From Prochlorococcus sp. AG-347-B23 (GTDB lineage Bacteria > Cyanobacteriota > Cyanobacteriia > PCC-6307 > Cyanobiaceae): 64,000 nt of DNA. Where the stretch lies: the NCBI GenBank assembly GCA_003281715.1, contig QCBE01000002.1, forward strand, positions 24,518 to 88,517, in the 5' to 3' direction. The position numbers were made by a program, and so were the translations under genes. Position 1 is the first letter of the stretch; every line of letters begins with the position of its first letter. The notes below the pieces were generated by a model. It saw only the letters and a program-made list of their open reading frames with translations, was not told the DNA's origin and ran no database searches. Shown in pieces: positions 35,288 through 45,644 of the stretch.

Positions 35288-36673
35288 ATGACAAAAAACT
35301 TTAGGATTGAAAAAGATAGTATGGGAACAATAGAGGTTCCCATTGAAGCTTTGTGGGGCGCTCAAACACAAAGATCGATAATAAATTTTTCTATTGGAGA
35401 AGAATTAATTCCAATTGAGTTAATTTACTCAATCACTCTCATAAAAAAAGCTGCTTCAATTGCGAATTACAATTTAGGTTTAATAGATAAAAGGAAAAAA
35501 GATTTGATTGTAGAGGCATGTACGGAAATACTTGATGGGCTTCACGATTCACAGTTTCCCCTAAAAGTTTGGCAAACAGGTAGTGGCACGCAAACAAATA
35601 TGAATGTTAATGAGGTAATTTCAAATATTGCAGCTTTAAAAACCAATTCAGAGCTTGGCAGTCATCAACCAATTCATCCGAATGATGATGTAAATAAATC
35701 TCAGTCAACTAATGACACTTTTCCTGCTGCTATTCAAATATCTGTTGTTAAAGAAATAATCAAAAATTTAGTTCCAACGATAAGAAAACTTACTCAGATC
35801 CTTGATAAAAAAAGTGAAGAATGGAAAAACCTTATAAAGATAGGAAGAACCCATTTTCAAGATGCAGTTCCACTTACTTTTGGGCAAGAAATATCAGGAT
35901 GGTCAGAGCAACTTAAAGATGCTGAGAATGCAATTATTATTAGTCTGAATGAATTGTATTTCTTACCTCTGGGAGGAACTGCAGTTGGAACAGGGATTAA
36001 TTGTCCAAAAGGATTTTGTGAAGAGTCTATAAAATCAATTTCCGATGATACTAATCTCATGTTCTATAAATCAAAAAATAATTTTTCTATCATGGCCTCT
36101 CATGATCGTCTAGCTCAAGTAATGAGTCAGATAAAAATATTAGCAAGTGCACTATTTAAAATTTCAAATGATATAAAAATTCTATCTTCTGGTCCAAGAT
36201 CAGGAATAGATGAACTAATTATTCCTCAAAATGAACCTGGAAGTTCTATCATGCCAGGTAAAGTGAATCCAACTCAATGCGAAGCCTTATCAATGGTTTG
36301 CACTCAGATAATGGGTCTTGAATATGCAGTCTCAATGGCCAATTCAAGCGGCACTTTACAGATGAATGAATATAAGCCTCTTATTGGGTTTAATATTCTT
36401 ACAAGTTTAAAATTACTAAAAAATGTAATAGAAAATTTCAGAAAAAAATTAGTTGATGGGATGGAACCTAATCAAAAGAAAATGAAGTTAAATTTAGAAA
36501 ATTCACTAATGTTGGTTACAGCCATAGTGCCAAAGGTTGGTTATGAAAAAGCAGCTGAAATTGCAAACCTTGCCTTCAAAGAATCATTAAATTTAAAAGA
36601 GGCAACACTTAAATTAGGTTATTTAAACGAAGATGAATTTGATGAAGCAATGAATATCAATTCAATGATTTGA
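35288..36673 (+). CDS. fumC: fumarate hydratase class II
   Basis: GSGTQTNMNVNEV, EPGSSIMPGKVNPTQCEA. Confidence 0.96.
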   Translation: MTKNFRIEKDSMGTIEVPIEALWGAQTQRSIINFSIGEELIPIELIYSITLIKKAASIANYNLGLIDKRKKDLIVEACTEILDGLHDSQFPLKVWQTGSGTQTNMNVNEVISNIAALKTNSELGSHQPIHPNDDVNKSQSTNDTFPAAIQISVVKEIIKNLVPTIRKLTQILDKKSEEWKNLIKIGRTHFQDAVPLTFGQEISGWSEQLKDAENAIIISLNELYFLPLGGTAVGTGINCPKGFCEESIKSISDDTNLMFYKSKNNFSIMASHDRLAQVMSQIKILASALFKISNDIKILSSGPRSGIDELIIPQNEPGSSIMPGKVNPTQCEALSMVCTQIMGLEYAVSMANSSGTLQMNEYKPLIGFNILTSLKLLKNVIENFRKKLVDGMEPNQKKMKLNLENSLMLVTAIVPKVGYEKAAEIANLAFKESLNLKEATLKLGYLNEDEFDEAMNINSMI

Positions 36674-36682
36674 TTAAAAAAT

Positions 36683-39409
36683 TTAAGAATTATTGTCAAT
36701 TCTTTTTGTTGCAGGATTAATATCTTCAGAGACTTTTATAAGATCATTAGATTCAGACACAGGAAAACGATTAATAGCTTTTAATGCTAGCTTTGCTTTG
36801 CTTTTTAATTTATTACTGACACCAATACAGTATTGAACTTGAGAAAGAACATCAATTGATCTTCTAATAATCCTCACTACATCACCTTCGTCTAATGAAG
36901 TATTAAAAACCAAATCTTTCCATTTTTTTCCTCTTGCCCATTCAGAAATAATTCCAGTTAAGTCTGTTTCTAAATAAATTGGGATTTCAATACTAAACTT
37001 ATTTTGTTGAGAAGCGACTAATTTTCTTAAACCATCTAATTCATTAAAAACATCTATTACCTTTAAAGAAGGCTTGAAATTACACCAAAGATTAGGCCTC
37101 CTCATATCAACACATATAGCTTGAATAATTGCAGCTAATTCAGGAGGATCTAAATCGTCTAAATAACCACTAACTAAAACCAGACCAATCCATAATTCAT
37201 TTTCACTTCTTATTGCACCAACTGTTTGTCCAACTTCTGTCAATTCCAAATCATTTAAACAACCGAAATGATTCAAAATTTTAATCAAATCAGTAAAAGT
37301 TCTCCAGTTATGATTTTCTTTATCCTCAAGAAGTTTTTTTCTCATATATATTTCTTGTTCAACATCAACAATTCTTTTTCTATATTTCTTTAATTTCCGA
37401 GAGTCTCCAAATCTATGTGCGGGATGATCATTTACTGTTTCTTCTAAATTATTAATTTGTTGCTGTTGTGCCAAAACTTCCATTGACAAATCATATTGTG
37501 GAGTTTGTAAATCATTTTTTTTAGAAACTTCTAAAATTCGATCCGCATAACACTGCGACATATCATCTCCCCTAAATACCTCTCCAGAAAAATACATCTT
37601 TGGCACTTCAAGCCCTAAGACATCAATTGCATCCAAATCATTGAAAATACCTACAATGTATGAGGGTTTTATAAGAATAAATAAATTATCAACTGTCAAA
37701 CACAATAAACTCTTTATTTTTTGGGATTCATATATTTTCTTACAAATTAATCCTGGAACAATTTTTCTTTTAATTTGAGGAGCTTTAATTGAAATTAAGC
37801 TTCCATCTTCAATATATGGGAGTGCATTAGTGATCTCTTCTGATAATTTTTCTGCTGCTTGTTTTTCTAAAATTTTCAAGAGTCTTCTCTCTTCTTTAAG
37901 ACGATTTTTTAACTTTTCGTATGCATCAAAATCTTTCCATGAAACGTTAGATGTTATTTTTTTTAATTCAATTAAATCCTTATCTAAATTTTCAAGCATT
38001 ATATTTTCACCTGAAGATTCACCTAAATATAAAAAACTACCAAAACTTCTTTTAATTAATTCTTTAGACTTCTCTAAAGTATAACTTTGTAAAAGATTAA
38101 GTACCATTCCATAACTAGGAGTGAATTGACTCTCTAAAGAATTTGGTTCGCTAATAGCCAGTGCACTTGCTTCTTTGGCACCTTCGAATCTTGTTTGTAA
38201 TGTAACAACATATCCTTGGGTATCTTTTCCTCTTCTTCCAGCTCTTCCTGACATTTGCAAAAATTCACTGCTAAATAGTAATCTGTGCCCATCTTCTGTC
38301 CTTTTTGATAAAGAAGAAATAACAGTTGTTCTTGCCGGCATATTTATCCCTGCAGCAAGAGTTTCAGTTGCAAAAACAACTTTTATTAAACCTTGCTGAA
38401 ACAATTCCTCAACCAATTCTTTCCATGCAGGCAATAATCCAGCATGATGAGATGCAATACCGCGTTTTAATGCCTCGCATTGAGATTTATCTTTTATTGC
38501 TTCCTGATTATTTTTAAGATAAACATCTAATTTTTGTGATATCTTACTTGCTTCTGAATAACTAACTAAAGTTAAATCTTTTATATTCTCAATAGCCTTG
38601 TCACATCCTCTTCTACTAAAAATAAAATAAATAGCTGGCAGCATATTTCGTTCCGCTAGTTTCGAGATCACAAAGCCAATTGAGGGAGACTTTGGTTGCA
38701 TTATCCTGCCAACTTTGCCTCTTATTTTCTGCCCTTTAGGAGCTCTCCAAATCTTACAGTTTGGATGAATTCCGTTACCCTTATTATTTAAAAGTGGATG
38801 AAGGCCTTTAACACTACAAAAAATAAAATCAAGTGGGACTGGTCTCTTATCACTATTAATAAGTACTGTGGGCCCATGAACTTTTTCTATCCAATTTTGT
38901 AGTTGATCTGCATTGGCTATTGTTGCTGATAAAGCTATTATTTGAGTTCTAGTAGGGCAATGGATTATAGTTTCTTCCCAAACTGTGCCTCTCTGGGGGT
39001 CATTCATATAATGACATTCATCAAGAATCACAGATTCTAAATTTTCTAAGGGATCATCAAATTCATCAAATTCGCCATAAAGCATGTTCCTAAAAATCTC
39101 AGTTGTCATGACTAAGATTGGTGCTTCTCTATTTATACTTATATCTCCAGTTAAAAGACCAACTTTATTCTCTCCATATTGATTAGCAAAATCTCTAAAC
39201 TTTTGGTTTGATAGAGCTTTTAAAGGTGTTGTATAAAAAACTCTGCTGTCATGAGATAAGCCTCTATATATAGCAAATTCACCTATCAATGTTTTACCTG
39301 AACCTGTTGGTGCAGTTAAAACAACAGAATTTCCGCTATTAATAGCTCGTACTGCTTCTAATTGGAAATCATCTAGCGGAAAGGGGAAATATTCCTCTAA
39401 ATTAAGCAA
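36683..39409 (-). CDS. DEAD/DEAH-box helicase, Ski2/Mtr4-like with DSHCT-like C-terminus
   Basis: LTAPTGSGKTLIGEFAIY, DECHYMND, ALSATIAN, QMSGRAGRRGKD, C-terminal DLDPPELAAIIQAICVDMRRPN. Confidence 0.92.
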   Translation of the reverse strand: MLNLEEYFPFPLDDFQLEAVRAINSGNSVVLTAPTGSGKTLIGEFAIYRGLSHDSRVFYTTPLKALSNQKFRDFANQYGENKVGLLTGDISINREAPILVMTTEIFRNMLYGEFDEFDDPLENLESVILDECHYMNDPQRGTVWEETIIHCPTRTQIIALSATIANADQLQNWIEKVHGPTVLINSDKRPVPLDFIFCSVKGLHPLLNNKGNGIHPNCKIWRAPKGQKIRGKVGRIMQPKSPSIGFVISKLAERNMLPAIYFIFSRRGCDKAIENIKDLTLVSYSEASKISQKLDVYLKNNQEAIKDKSQCEALKRGIASHHAGLLPAWKELVEELFQQGLIKVVFATETLAAGINMPARTTVISSLSKRTEDGHRLLFSSEFLQMSGRAGRRGKDTQGYVVTLQTRFEGAKEASALAISEPNSLESQFTPSYGMVLNLLQSYTLEKSKELIKRSFGSFLYLGESSGENIMLENLDKDLIELKKITSNVSWKDFDAYEKLKNRLKEERRLLKILEKQAAEKLSEEITNALPYIEDGSLISIKAPQIKRKIVPGLICKKIYESQKIKSLLCLTVDNLFILIKPSYIVGIFNDLDAIDVLGLEVPKMYFSGEVFRGDDMSQCYADRILEVSKKNDLQTPQYDLSMEVLAQQQQINNLEETVNDHPAHRFGDSRKLKKYRKRIVDVEQEIYMRKKLLEDKENHNWRTFTDLIKILNHFGCLNDLELTEVGQTVGAIRSENELWIGLVLVSGYLDDLDPPELAAIIQAICVDMRRPNLWCNFKPSLKVIDVFNELDGLRKLVASQQNKFSIEIPIYLETDLTGIISEWARGKKWKDLVFNTSLDEGDVVRIIRRSIDVLSQVQYCIGVSNKLKSKAKLALKAINRFPVSESNDLIKVSEDINPATKRIDNNS
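36685..36704 (+). terminator. terminator-like hairpin for fumC, inside the 3' end of the helicase CDS
   Basis: AAGAATT-ATTGTC-AATTCTT followed by TTTG. Confidence 0.5.
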
Positions 39410-39548
39410 TAATTGTGATTGAAGAGAGGATGAGTTAACTTCTTAATATATGATCTATATAGATATTAATAAACAAAAAATACCTTGCAAACTTTAATAG
39501 TAAATCTAAATCTTTTTAATTAAATCCAATATATTTTATTTTGCCAAA

Positions 39549-40688
39549 ATGAAAAAAGTAAAAATTCCAAAAAATAGAATCCGTAAATTAAAAACATTTA
39601 CTTTAGGTAAAAAGTCATTCGAACTTCTAAGTTTAAATTCGCAAAAGAAAAAACTTATAGACTTATGCAGTAATGATTATTTTGGATTAAGCAGGGACAA
39701 GGATTTAATAAAAGCTGCTTACGAAATAAGCTTGTTAGAAGGCATTGGTTCAGGAAGCTCTAGGTTTATTACAGGTTCAAGACCAATACATAAATTATTA
39801 GAAACAGAACTTGCCAAGTGGCTTGATCAAGAGAAAGTATTACTTTTCCCAAGCGGATTTCAAGCAAATATAGCCGCTATCCAGGCTTTAGCAAATAGAA
39901 ATAGTATCGTAATAGCAGATAAATTGATCCATAACTCTTTATTGGTTGGAGTCAAAGCTGCTCAAGCAAAACTAGTTCGATTCTCACACAATAATTTAAA
40001 AGATTTAGAAGATAAAATTATTAAATCCAACCCTACAAAAAATGCCATTTTAGTTGTTGTTGAATCTCTTTATAGCATGGAGGGATCAATTGCTCCGCTC
40101 AGAGAAATAACGGAAATTTGCAAAAAAAATAGTGTTCAATTATTAGTTGACGAAGCTCATGCAATTGGGATCTTGGGCCCTGAAGGCAGGGGTTTAAGCT
40201 TTAATTTTCGTTCAGATATAACTATGATTACTGGAACTTTTGGAAAAGCATTTGGAAGCGGTGGAGCTTTCATAGCTTCCAATTCAGAAATTGGAGAATA
40301 TCTTATCCAAACAAGTGGTGCATTTAGGTATACAACCGCACTTGCGCCATCTTTGGCTGCTGGGGCACTAGAAGGTTTAAAAAAAATTTTAGAAAATAAA
40401 GAATGGGGTAATGATTTGTTATCTTCTGCGAGTGTATGGAAAGATAAAATTACTAAAAATTTTAGTTTTCCAGTTCAGGGAGATTCTCACATTTTATCAA
40501 TTATTGTTGGCCAAGAAGAGAAAGCAATTTATCTACAAAAATATCTAGAAGAAAATGGGTTTTTAGCAATTGCGATAAGACCTCCAACTGTTCCAGTGGG
40601 GCAATCAAGAATCAGAATAACAATACGAAGAAACTTAGATTTTAATCTGCTGAATAATTTCATTGCAGTATTAAAAGAGTTTAAATGA
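39549..40688 (+). CDS. bioF: 8-amino-7-oxononanoate synthase
   Basis: GSGSSRFITGSRPIHKLLE, DEAHAIGILGPEGRG, TGTFGKAFGSGGAF. Confidence 0.95.
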   Translation: MKKVKIPKNRIRKLKTFTLGKKSFELLSLNSQKKKLIDLCSNDYFGLSRDKDLIKAAYEISLLEGIGSGSSRFITGSRPIHKLLETELAKWLDQEKVLLFPSGFQANIAAIQALANRNSIVIADKLIHNSLLVGVKAAQAKLVRFSHNNLKDLEDKIIKSNPTKNAILVVVESLYSMEGSIAPLREITEICKKNSVQLLVDEAHAIGILGPEGRGLSFNFRSDITMITGTFGKAFGSGGAFIASNSEIGEYLIQTSGAFRYTTALAPSLAAGALEGLKKILENKEWGNDLLSSASVWKDKITKNFSFPVQGDSHILSIIVGQEEKAIYLQKYLEENGFLAIAIRPPTVPVGQSRIRITIRRNLDFNLLNNFIAVLKEFK

Positions 40689-41389
40689 AACAAATTATTA
40701 CTCAACATGGATGGGGACTAAATAAATATTTCTGGGATGATTATAAAGTTGACTTTTTAAATAATAATTGGCATTGGCAAGATAATGAAAGGGGCTATTT
40801 TTCGACAAATAATTATCAAGCAAAATGGATTAAAAGCGAATCTATAAAAGAAATCAGAATGACTTTATGCCATTCATTTGGTTTTCATTTAATGCCAAAA
40901 AAAATTTTAAAAGAAGCAACTCATATTGTTCTTATAAATTCTTTTAATAATTTTCTTCCTTTAAGTAATAAGAGAAACTTTATTTTGAGATCTCTAAAAA
41001 GAATGGAAACAAAAATCATAAAAGATGAACCTAAGGATATGTTGAAAGAATTTATACATAGATCATTTATGCCAAATCATATGAATAATAGTTTTAAAAA
41101 TATCTTTTATAAAAGTCTAGAGAGTTTAAATAAAAATCTTCTTTTAAGTGATTTAAAACAACTTTACATCAATAGAGATTTTCCAGTATTTTTAAGAAAA
41201 GATTGCAAAATTATTTTTATAAAATCAGAAAATGATTTTATTCTTGACAATGAATCAAATAATAACTTTTTAGATTCCTTAAATAAAACACTTGATAGGA
41301 AGCCAATTTTAATTAAATTAGCTCAACAAGGTCATTGCTTGAATAATTTAAATTTATACGAGATCTTACTTAATGCGCTTAATGATTGA
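40685..41389 (+). CDS. bioK: BioK-like pimeloyl-ACP methyl ester esterase candidate
   Basis: Occupies the BioH/BioK position between bioF and bioC; candidate nucleophile segment CHSFGFH and C-terminal His in QGHCLN. Confidence 0.6.
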   Translation: MKQIITQHGWGLNKYFWDDYKVDFLNNNWHWQDNERGYFSTNNYQAKWIKSESIKEIRMTLCHSFGFHLMPKKILKEATHIVLINSFNNFLPLSNKRNFILRSLKRMETKIIKDEPKDMLKEFIHRSFMPNHMNNSFKNIFYKSLESLNKNLLLSDLKQLYINRDFPVFLRKDCKIIFIKSENDFILDNESNNNFLDSLNKTLDRKPILIKLAQQGHCLNNLNLYEILLNALND

Positions 41390-42152
41390 AATGGATAGTA
41401 AAAAGTGGAATGAGAAAATAAAAAATAATTTTAATGATGCTGCATATCGTTATTTGGAGCATTCAAATATTCAGAAATTTTTTGCAAAAAAGATTGTTCA
41501 ATTTATTAAAGAATTAAATCCCCAAAAAAAAGGTGAATGGATAGATCTAGGATCAGGACCAGGACTATTAGCAGATGAAATAGAAAAAATTTTTTCTTCC
41601 CAAAAAGTATCCAGAATTGATTTCAGCAAGAAAATGCTTCTTGAGAATAAATTATCTAGAAAAAAAATTTTATGGGATTTGAATAATGATTTACCTCCTG
41701 AAATAAATAACTGTTCTCTATTAACATCTAACTTTTGCATACATTGGTTAAACAACCCAGAAAAGATAATAAAAAACTGGTTTAGCAAATTAACAGCTGG
41801 AGGATTTTTAATTATTTCATATCCAACAAAAGATTGTTTTCCTGAATGGAAAGATACTTGTAAAAAAATTGATATTGAATATAGTGGTCTTAATTTCCTT
41901 TGCTCCAAAGAATTATTAAAAGATTTTAAATCAACTGAAATACATTATTCAGAACAGTTTAATTATCTTGAAAATTTTGAAGATGTATATAAGCTTTTTA
42001 GAAGCATTAAAAATGTAGGAGCACAATCATCAAACTGTAAAAGCAAAACAGTGAAAGAGTTAAAGGAAATTCAAAAGTTTTGGCCAAAGAATTATAATAA
42101 TACAGTGAACCTTTCATGGCGAATTGAGATTCAAATCATAAAGAAATTATGA
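41373..42152 (+). CDS. bioC: malonyl-ACP O-methyltransferase
   Basis: WIDLGSGPGLLADEI SAM motif; between the bioK-like gene and bioD; true start may be at 41391. Confidence 0.88.
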   Translation: MRLMIEMDSKKWNEKIKNNFNDAAYRYLEHSNIQKFFAKKIVQFIKELNPQKKGEWIDLGSGPGLLADEIEKIFSSQKVSRIDFSKKMLLENKLSRKKILWDLNNDLPPEINNCSLLTSNFCIHWLNNPEKIIKNWFSKLTAGGFLIISYPTKDCFPEWKDTCKKIDIEYSGLNFLCSKELLKDFKSTEIHYSEQFNYLENFEDVYKLFRSIKNVGAQSSNCKSKTVKELKEIQKFWPKNYNNTVNLSWRIEIQIIKKL

Positions 42153-42814
42153 ATAATCACAATAATATTTTCAAATTTATAATTTGTGGAACAGATACTG
42201 ATATTGGGAAAACTTTAATAAGCTCTTTTTTCGTTAAAGGATTAAATTCCTTCTATTGGAAGCCTATTCAAAGTGGTATTGAATCGCAAACTGATAGTCA
42301 AACTGTTGAAAAACTTGCAAAAGTAAGTAAAGAGAAAATAATCAAAGAAGCTTATGTCTTTACACAACCTCTATCTCCTCATTGGGCTGCTGAAATAGAT
42401 CAAAAAACTATTAATTTTGACAAGTTGAGATTGCCAAAAGTGCAAGGCTCACTAATTGTGGAAACTGCCGGTGGATTAATGGTTCCAATAACACGCAATT
42501 TTTTGCAAATAAATCAAATAAAACAATGGAATCTTCCAGTAATACTTGTATGTAAGAGCTCACTTGGCACACTTAACCATACCCTGCTTAGTATTGAGGC
42601 CTTAAAACAAAGAAATATTGAGATTTTAGGTTTAGTAGTTAATGGCGAAAAACACCTAGATAATCCAAAAACTCTAGTTGATTTTAGTGGTATTCCGTTA
42701 ATTGCTGAATTTCCTTACATCAAAAAAATGGACGCAAATAATTTAGATATACTATGGAAAGAACTAGACATCAAGAATAAGTTGATCTCACTATTAAACT
42801 CAAAAATAAGTTAG
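42149..42814 (+). CDS. bioD: dethiobiotin synthetase
   Basis: ICGTDTDIGKTLISSFFVKGL, YWKPIQSG, VETAGGLMVPI. Confidence 0.95.
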   Translation: MNNHNNIFKFIICGTDTDIGKTLISSFFVKGLNSFYWKPIQSGIESQTDSQTVEKLAKVSKEKIIKEAYVFTQPLSPHWAAEIDQKTINFDKLRLPKVQGSLIVETAGGLMVPITRNFLQINQIKQWNLPVILVCKSSLGTLNHTLLSIEALKQRNIEILGLVVNGEKHLDNPKTLVDFSGIPLIAEFPYIKKMDANNLDILWKELDIKNKLISLLNSKIS

Positions 42815-44116
42815 ATGAAATCTTTGGATTCAAAAACTCCAAATCAAGATTGGCACCCAAATATTTGGCCACCTTTTACACAAATCAAAAACAGCAATTC
42901 GCAAATAGAAGTAACTCATGGTAAAGATGCACTTCTATTTACTAAAGATCCTGAAAGAGAGCTAATAGATGCAATAAGTAGTTGGTGGGTAACTCTTCAT
43001 GGTCATAGTAACGAATATATTGCGGATGCCATTTTCGATCAATCAAAAAAACTTGAGCAAGTTATATTTGCTGATTTCTTACATCCACAGGCAAAAAAAT
43101 TAGCGGAAAGACTTAGTGAATTAACAAAACTAGAAAGATTATTCTTTTCTGATAACGGTTCTACTGCAGTGGAAGTCGCTTTAAAAATTGCCTTCCAATC
43201 ATGGCAAAATAGAGGAGAGACAAGAACTCAAATAGTAGCTTTTGATGGCGCATATCATGGTGATACATTTGGAGCAATGGCTTTGGGTGAAAGAAATATT
43301 TTTAATGAGAATTTCGATAATCTTATGTTTCCAGTTAGAAGAGTCTCATGGCCTTCAACTTGGATGAACGATGAAGAAGTAGAAAATAAAGAAAATAAGG
43401 CGATCCAAAAATTAGAAACTCTACTTAAAACTCCCACAGTTGCAGTAATCCTTGAGCCACTTGTTCAAGGAGCAGGAGGGATGAATATGGTTAGGCCTCA
43501 ATTTATAAAAAAAGTTTCAGAAATTATAAAAAATAATAATTCTTTGTTAATTGCCGATGAAGTATTGACTGGGTTTGGAAGATGTGGAACCCTTTTTGCT
43601 TTTCAAAAGGCAAAAATCATTCCTGATTTAATAAGTATTTCAAAAGGTTTAACTGGTGGATTTTTACCGATGGGAATAACTTTATGTAAAGAAAAAATTT
43701 TTCAATCCTTTATTGATGATTCCCCAAGAAAAACTTTTTGGCATGGTCATAGTTTTACTGCTAATCCTTTAGGTTGTGCTGCAGCAAACGCTAGCCTTGA
43801 TTTATTGGAAAAAGAACCACAAAAATACCTTTCATTTGAAGAAAAACATTTATCTCATCTAATTAAATTTAAAAACTTACCCTATATAAAAAAGGTGAGG
43901 GTATCCGGGACAATTGCTGCCTTCGATTTAGATATTGGGAACAAAAAAGGTTATTTCAATAATATTGGGAGAGAAATAAAGAGTCTTGCAATGGAGCAAG
44001 GTTTATTCGTTAGGCCCCTCGGGAATGTTATGTACCTCTTGCCGCCTCTCTGTATAACAGATGATCAATTGGGGAAAAGCTACTGGATAATAAAGCAAAT
44101 CTTAGACAATCTTTAG
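42815..44116 (+). CDS. bioA: adenosylmethionine-8-amino-7-oxononanoate aminotransferase
   Basis: SWWVTLHGHSN, DNGSTAVEVALKIA, IADEVLTGFGRCGTLFAF, SKGLTGGFLPMG. Confidence 0.95.
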   Translation: MKSLDSKTPNQDWHPNIWPPFTQIKNSNSQIEVTHGKDALLFTKDPERELIDAISSWWVTLHGHSNEYIADAIFDQSKKLEQVIFADFLHPQAKKLAERLSELTKLERLFFSDNGSTAVEVALKIAFQSWQNRGETRTQIVAFDGAYHGDTFGAMALGERNIFNENFDNLMFPVRRVSWPSTWMNDEEVENKENKAIQKLETLLKTPTVAVILEPLVQGAGGMNMVRPQFIKKVSEIIKNNNSLLIADEVLTGFGRCGTLFAFQKAKIIPDLISISKGLTGGFLPMGITLCKEKIFQSFIDDSPRKTFWHGHSFTANPLGCAAANASLDLLEKEPQKYLSFEEKHLSHLIKFKNLPYIKKVRVSGTIAAFDLDIGNKKGYFNNIGREIKSLAMEQGLFVRPLGNVMYLLPPLCITDDQLGKSYWIIKQILDNL

Positions 44117-44124
44117 ATAGAAGT

Positions 44125-44382
44125 TTAAGGTCCCTGCAGTATTGCATTTTCCACATCTTCTCTATTAATGCAGTAAGAAAATAATCTTTTAGTTTCTTGT
44201 CCTTCACTTTCCCACATAACACTTAAATCTTCTTGTTCAAAAATAATAGTTGCATTCCAATTTGAAAGTAACAAATACCATTTAGATGGATTATTAATAT
44301 CCTTCACAGCACCTAAATCAGTTAGCCACAATTCCAATGATTGCAGTGAATTTTGATTGATAGGTTTTTTAGAGGGATTCAC
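44125..44382 (-). CDS. DUF3143 family protein
   Basis: LQSLELWLTDLGAVKDINNPSKWYLLLSNWNATIIFEQEDLSVMW. Confidence 0.75.
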   Translation of the reverse strand: MNPSKKPINQNSLQSLELWLTDLGAVKDINNPSKWYLLLSNWNATIIFEQEDLSVMWESEGQETKRLFSYCINREDVENAILQGP

Positions 44383-44398
44383 AGACTTTTTTAAAAAA

Positions 44399-44839
44399 TT
44401 ATTTTATTAGCCAAAGCGGTATTGTCTCTAATTCTTTTCCAGTAAAAGAAGCAATAAAAATTGAACCAATTAAACTAATAGAAATGATGATAATTAAAAG
44501 AAACAAAGAAAACAATTCTCCATTCGAAAAAGGTCTTCTATTTCCTATTAAATTTTGATTATTAGAATCGATTACTAAATTATTGAAAACGTTAGTATTA
44601 TTTGTAATCCTAGATTTTTCTTTTAGTTTGTCATCATATTTTTTCCTTAAATTACTATTATTTAAATGTTCATAAGCCTCAAGAACTTCTTGAAATTTAC
44701 TTTTAGCAACATCTATTTCTAATGAAGTTGTATCGGGATGCAACTCAATAGAAAGTTTACAAAATGCCTTTCTTAATTCATGATTGGATGCATTTTCATT
44801 TACACCTAAAATTTTGTAATAGGAAGTTTCCCCTTTCAA
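44399..44839 (-). CDS. J-domain protein with C-terminal TM helix
   Basis: YYKILGVNENASNHELRKAFCKLSIELHPDTTS; C-terminal hydrophobic segment. Confidence 0.88.
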   Translation of the reverse strand: MKGETSYYKILGVNENASNHELRKAFCKLSIELHPDTTSLEIDVAKSKFQEVLEAYEHLNNSNLRKKYDDKLKEKSRITNNTNVFNNLVIDSNNQNLIGNRRPFSNGELFSLFLLIIIISISLIGSIFIASFTGKELETIPLWLIK

Positions 44840-44901
44840 AATAATCTTTTATTAATATTGTAATTCTAATAAATTTTTACTAAATAGAATGTATTTAATG
44901 G

Positions 44902-45642
44902 ATGGTTAAAATTCATATTTATAACGAAATGAAAAAACAAAACATTCCAGAAGAAATTCTTTCCTTAATAACTGAAGAAGAAATAAATTTATTTCAAGAG
45001 TTACAAATTAAAATAAAAGAATTAAATGATAAGACCAATCTCACAAGATTAACTGATGGTGATGATTATTGGGTATCTCAAGTTTTTGACAGCATTTGGC
45101 CATTCAAAGCTTTCACGAATATAAATTTTGATAATAAAAAATTTTTAGATATTGGATCAGGTTGTGGCTTTCCAGGTTTAGCTTATGCAATAACTCATCC
45201 TAATTCTGAGATATACCTAATTGATTCTTTGAAAAAGAAAACAGATGCAATAAAATTTTTAGTTGAGCAGATCAATTTCAAAAACAATATTCATGTAATC
45301 AATGATCGTGTTGAGAATTTAGCCCACCAATTGTCAATGAGAAATAATTTTAATATTGCAACAACTAGAGCGGTTAGTAACCCATCAACAGTTTCAGAAT
45401 ACATACTACCAATGTTAAAAAAAGAAGGGTTTGGAGTTTTATATTGTGGCAAATGGACAAATCAAGAAAGCAAACATCTAGATAAAACTTTAGAAATATT
45501 AGAAGGGAAAGTTAAAGATAAAAAAGAGATACTATTACCAAGAAATAAAGGCATCCGAAATATTATTCTTATTCAACCAAAGAATTTTTGTCCTAAAATT
45601 TACCCAAGAAAAGTTGGTAAACCTGAAAAACATCCATTATGA
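44902..45642 (+). CDS. rsmG: 16S rRNA (guanine527-N7)-methyltransferase
   Basis: NLTRLTDGDDYWVSQVFDSI, FLDIGSGCGFPGLAYA, TTRAVSNPS. Confidence 0.94.
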   Translation: MVKIHIYNEMKKQNIPEEILSLITEEEINLFQELQIKIKELNDKTNLTRLTDGDDYWVSQVFDSIWPFKAFTNINFDNKKFLDIGSGCGFPGLAYAITHPNSEIYLIDSLKKKTDAIKFLVEQINFKNNIHVINDRVENLAHQLSMRNNFNIATTRAVSNPSTVSEYILPMLKKEGFGVLYCGKWTNQESKHLDKTLEILEGKVKDKKEILLPRNKGIRNIILIQPKNFCPKIYPRKVGKPEKHPL

Positions 45643-45644
45643 AA

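Noticed and set aside
41498-41908. 136-aa minus-strand ORF opposite bioC
   Set aside because: Antisense to bioC, no recognisable domain.
44147-44155. Additional TTTTCCACA DnaA-box match
   Set aside because: Single site inside the DUF3143 CDS; about one such match is expected by chance per window.
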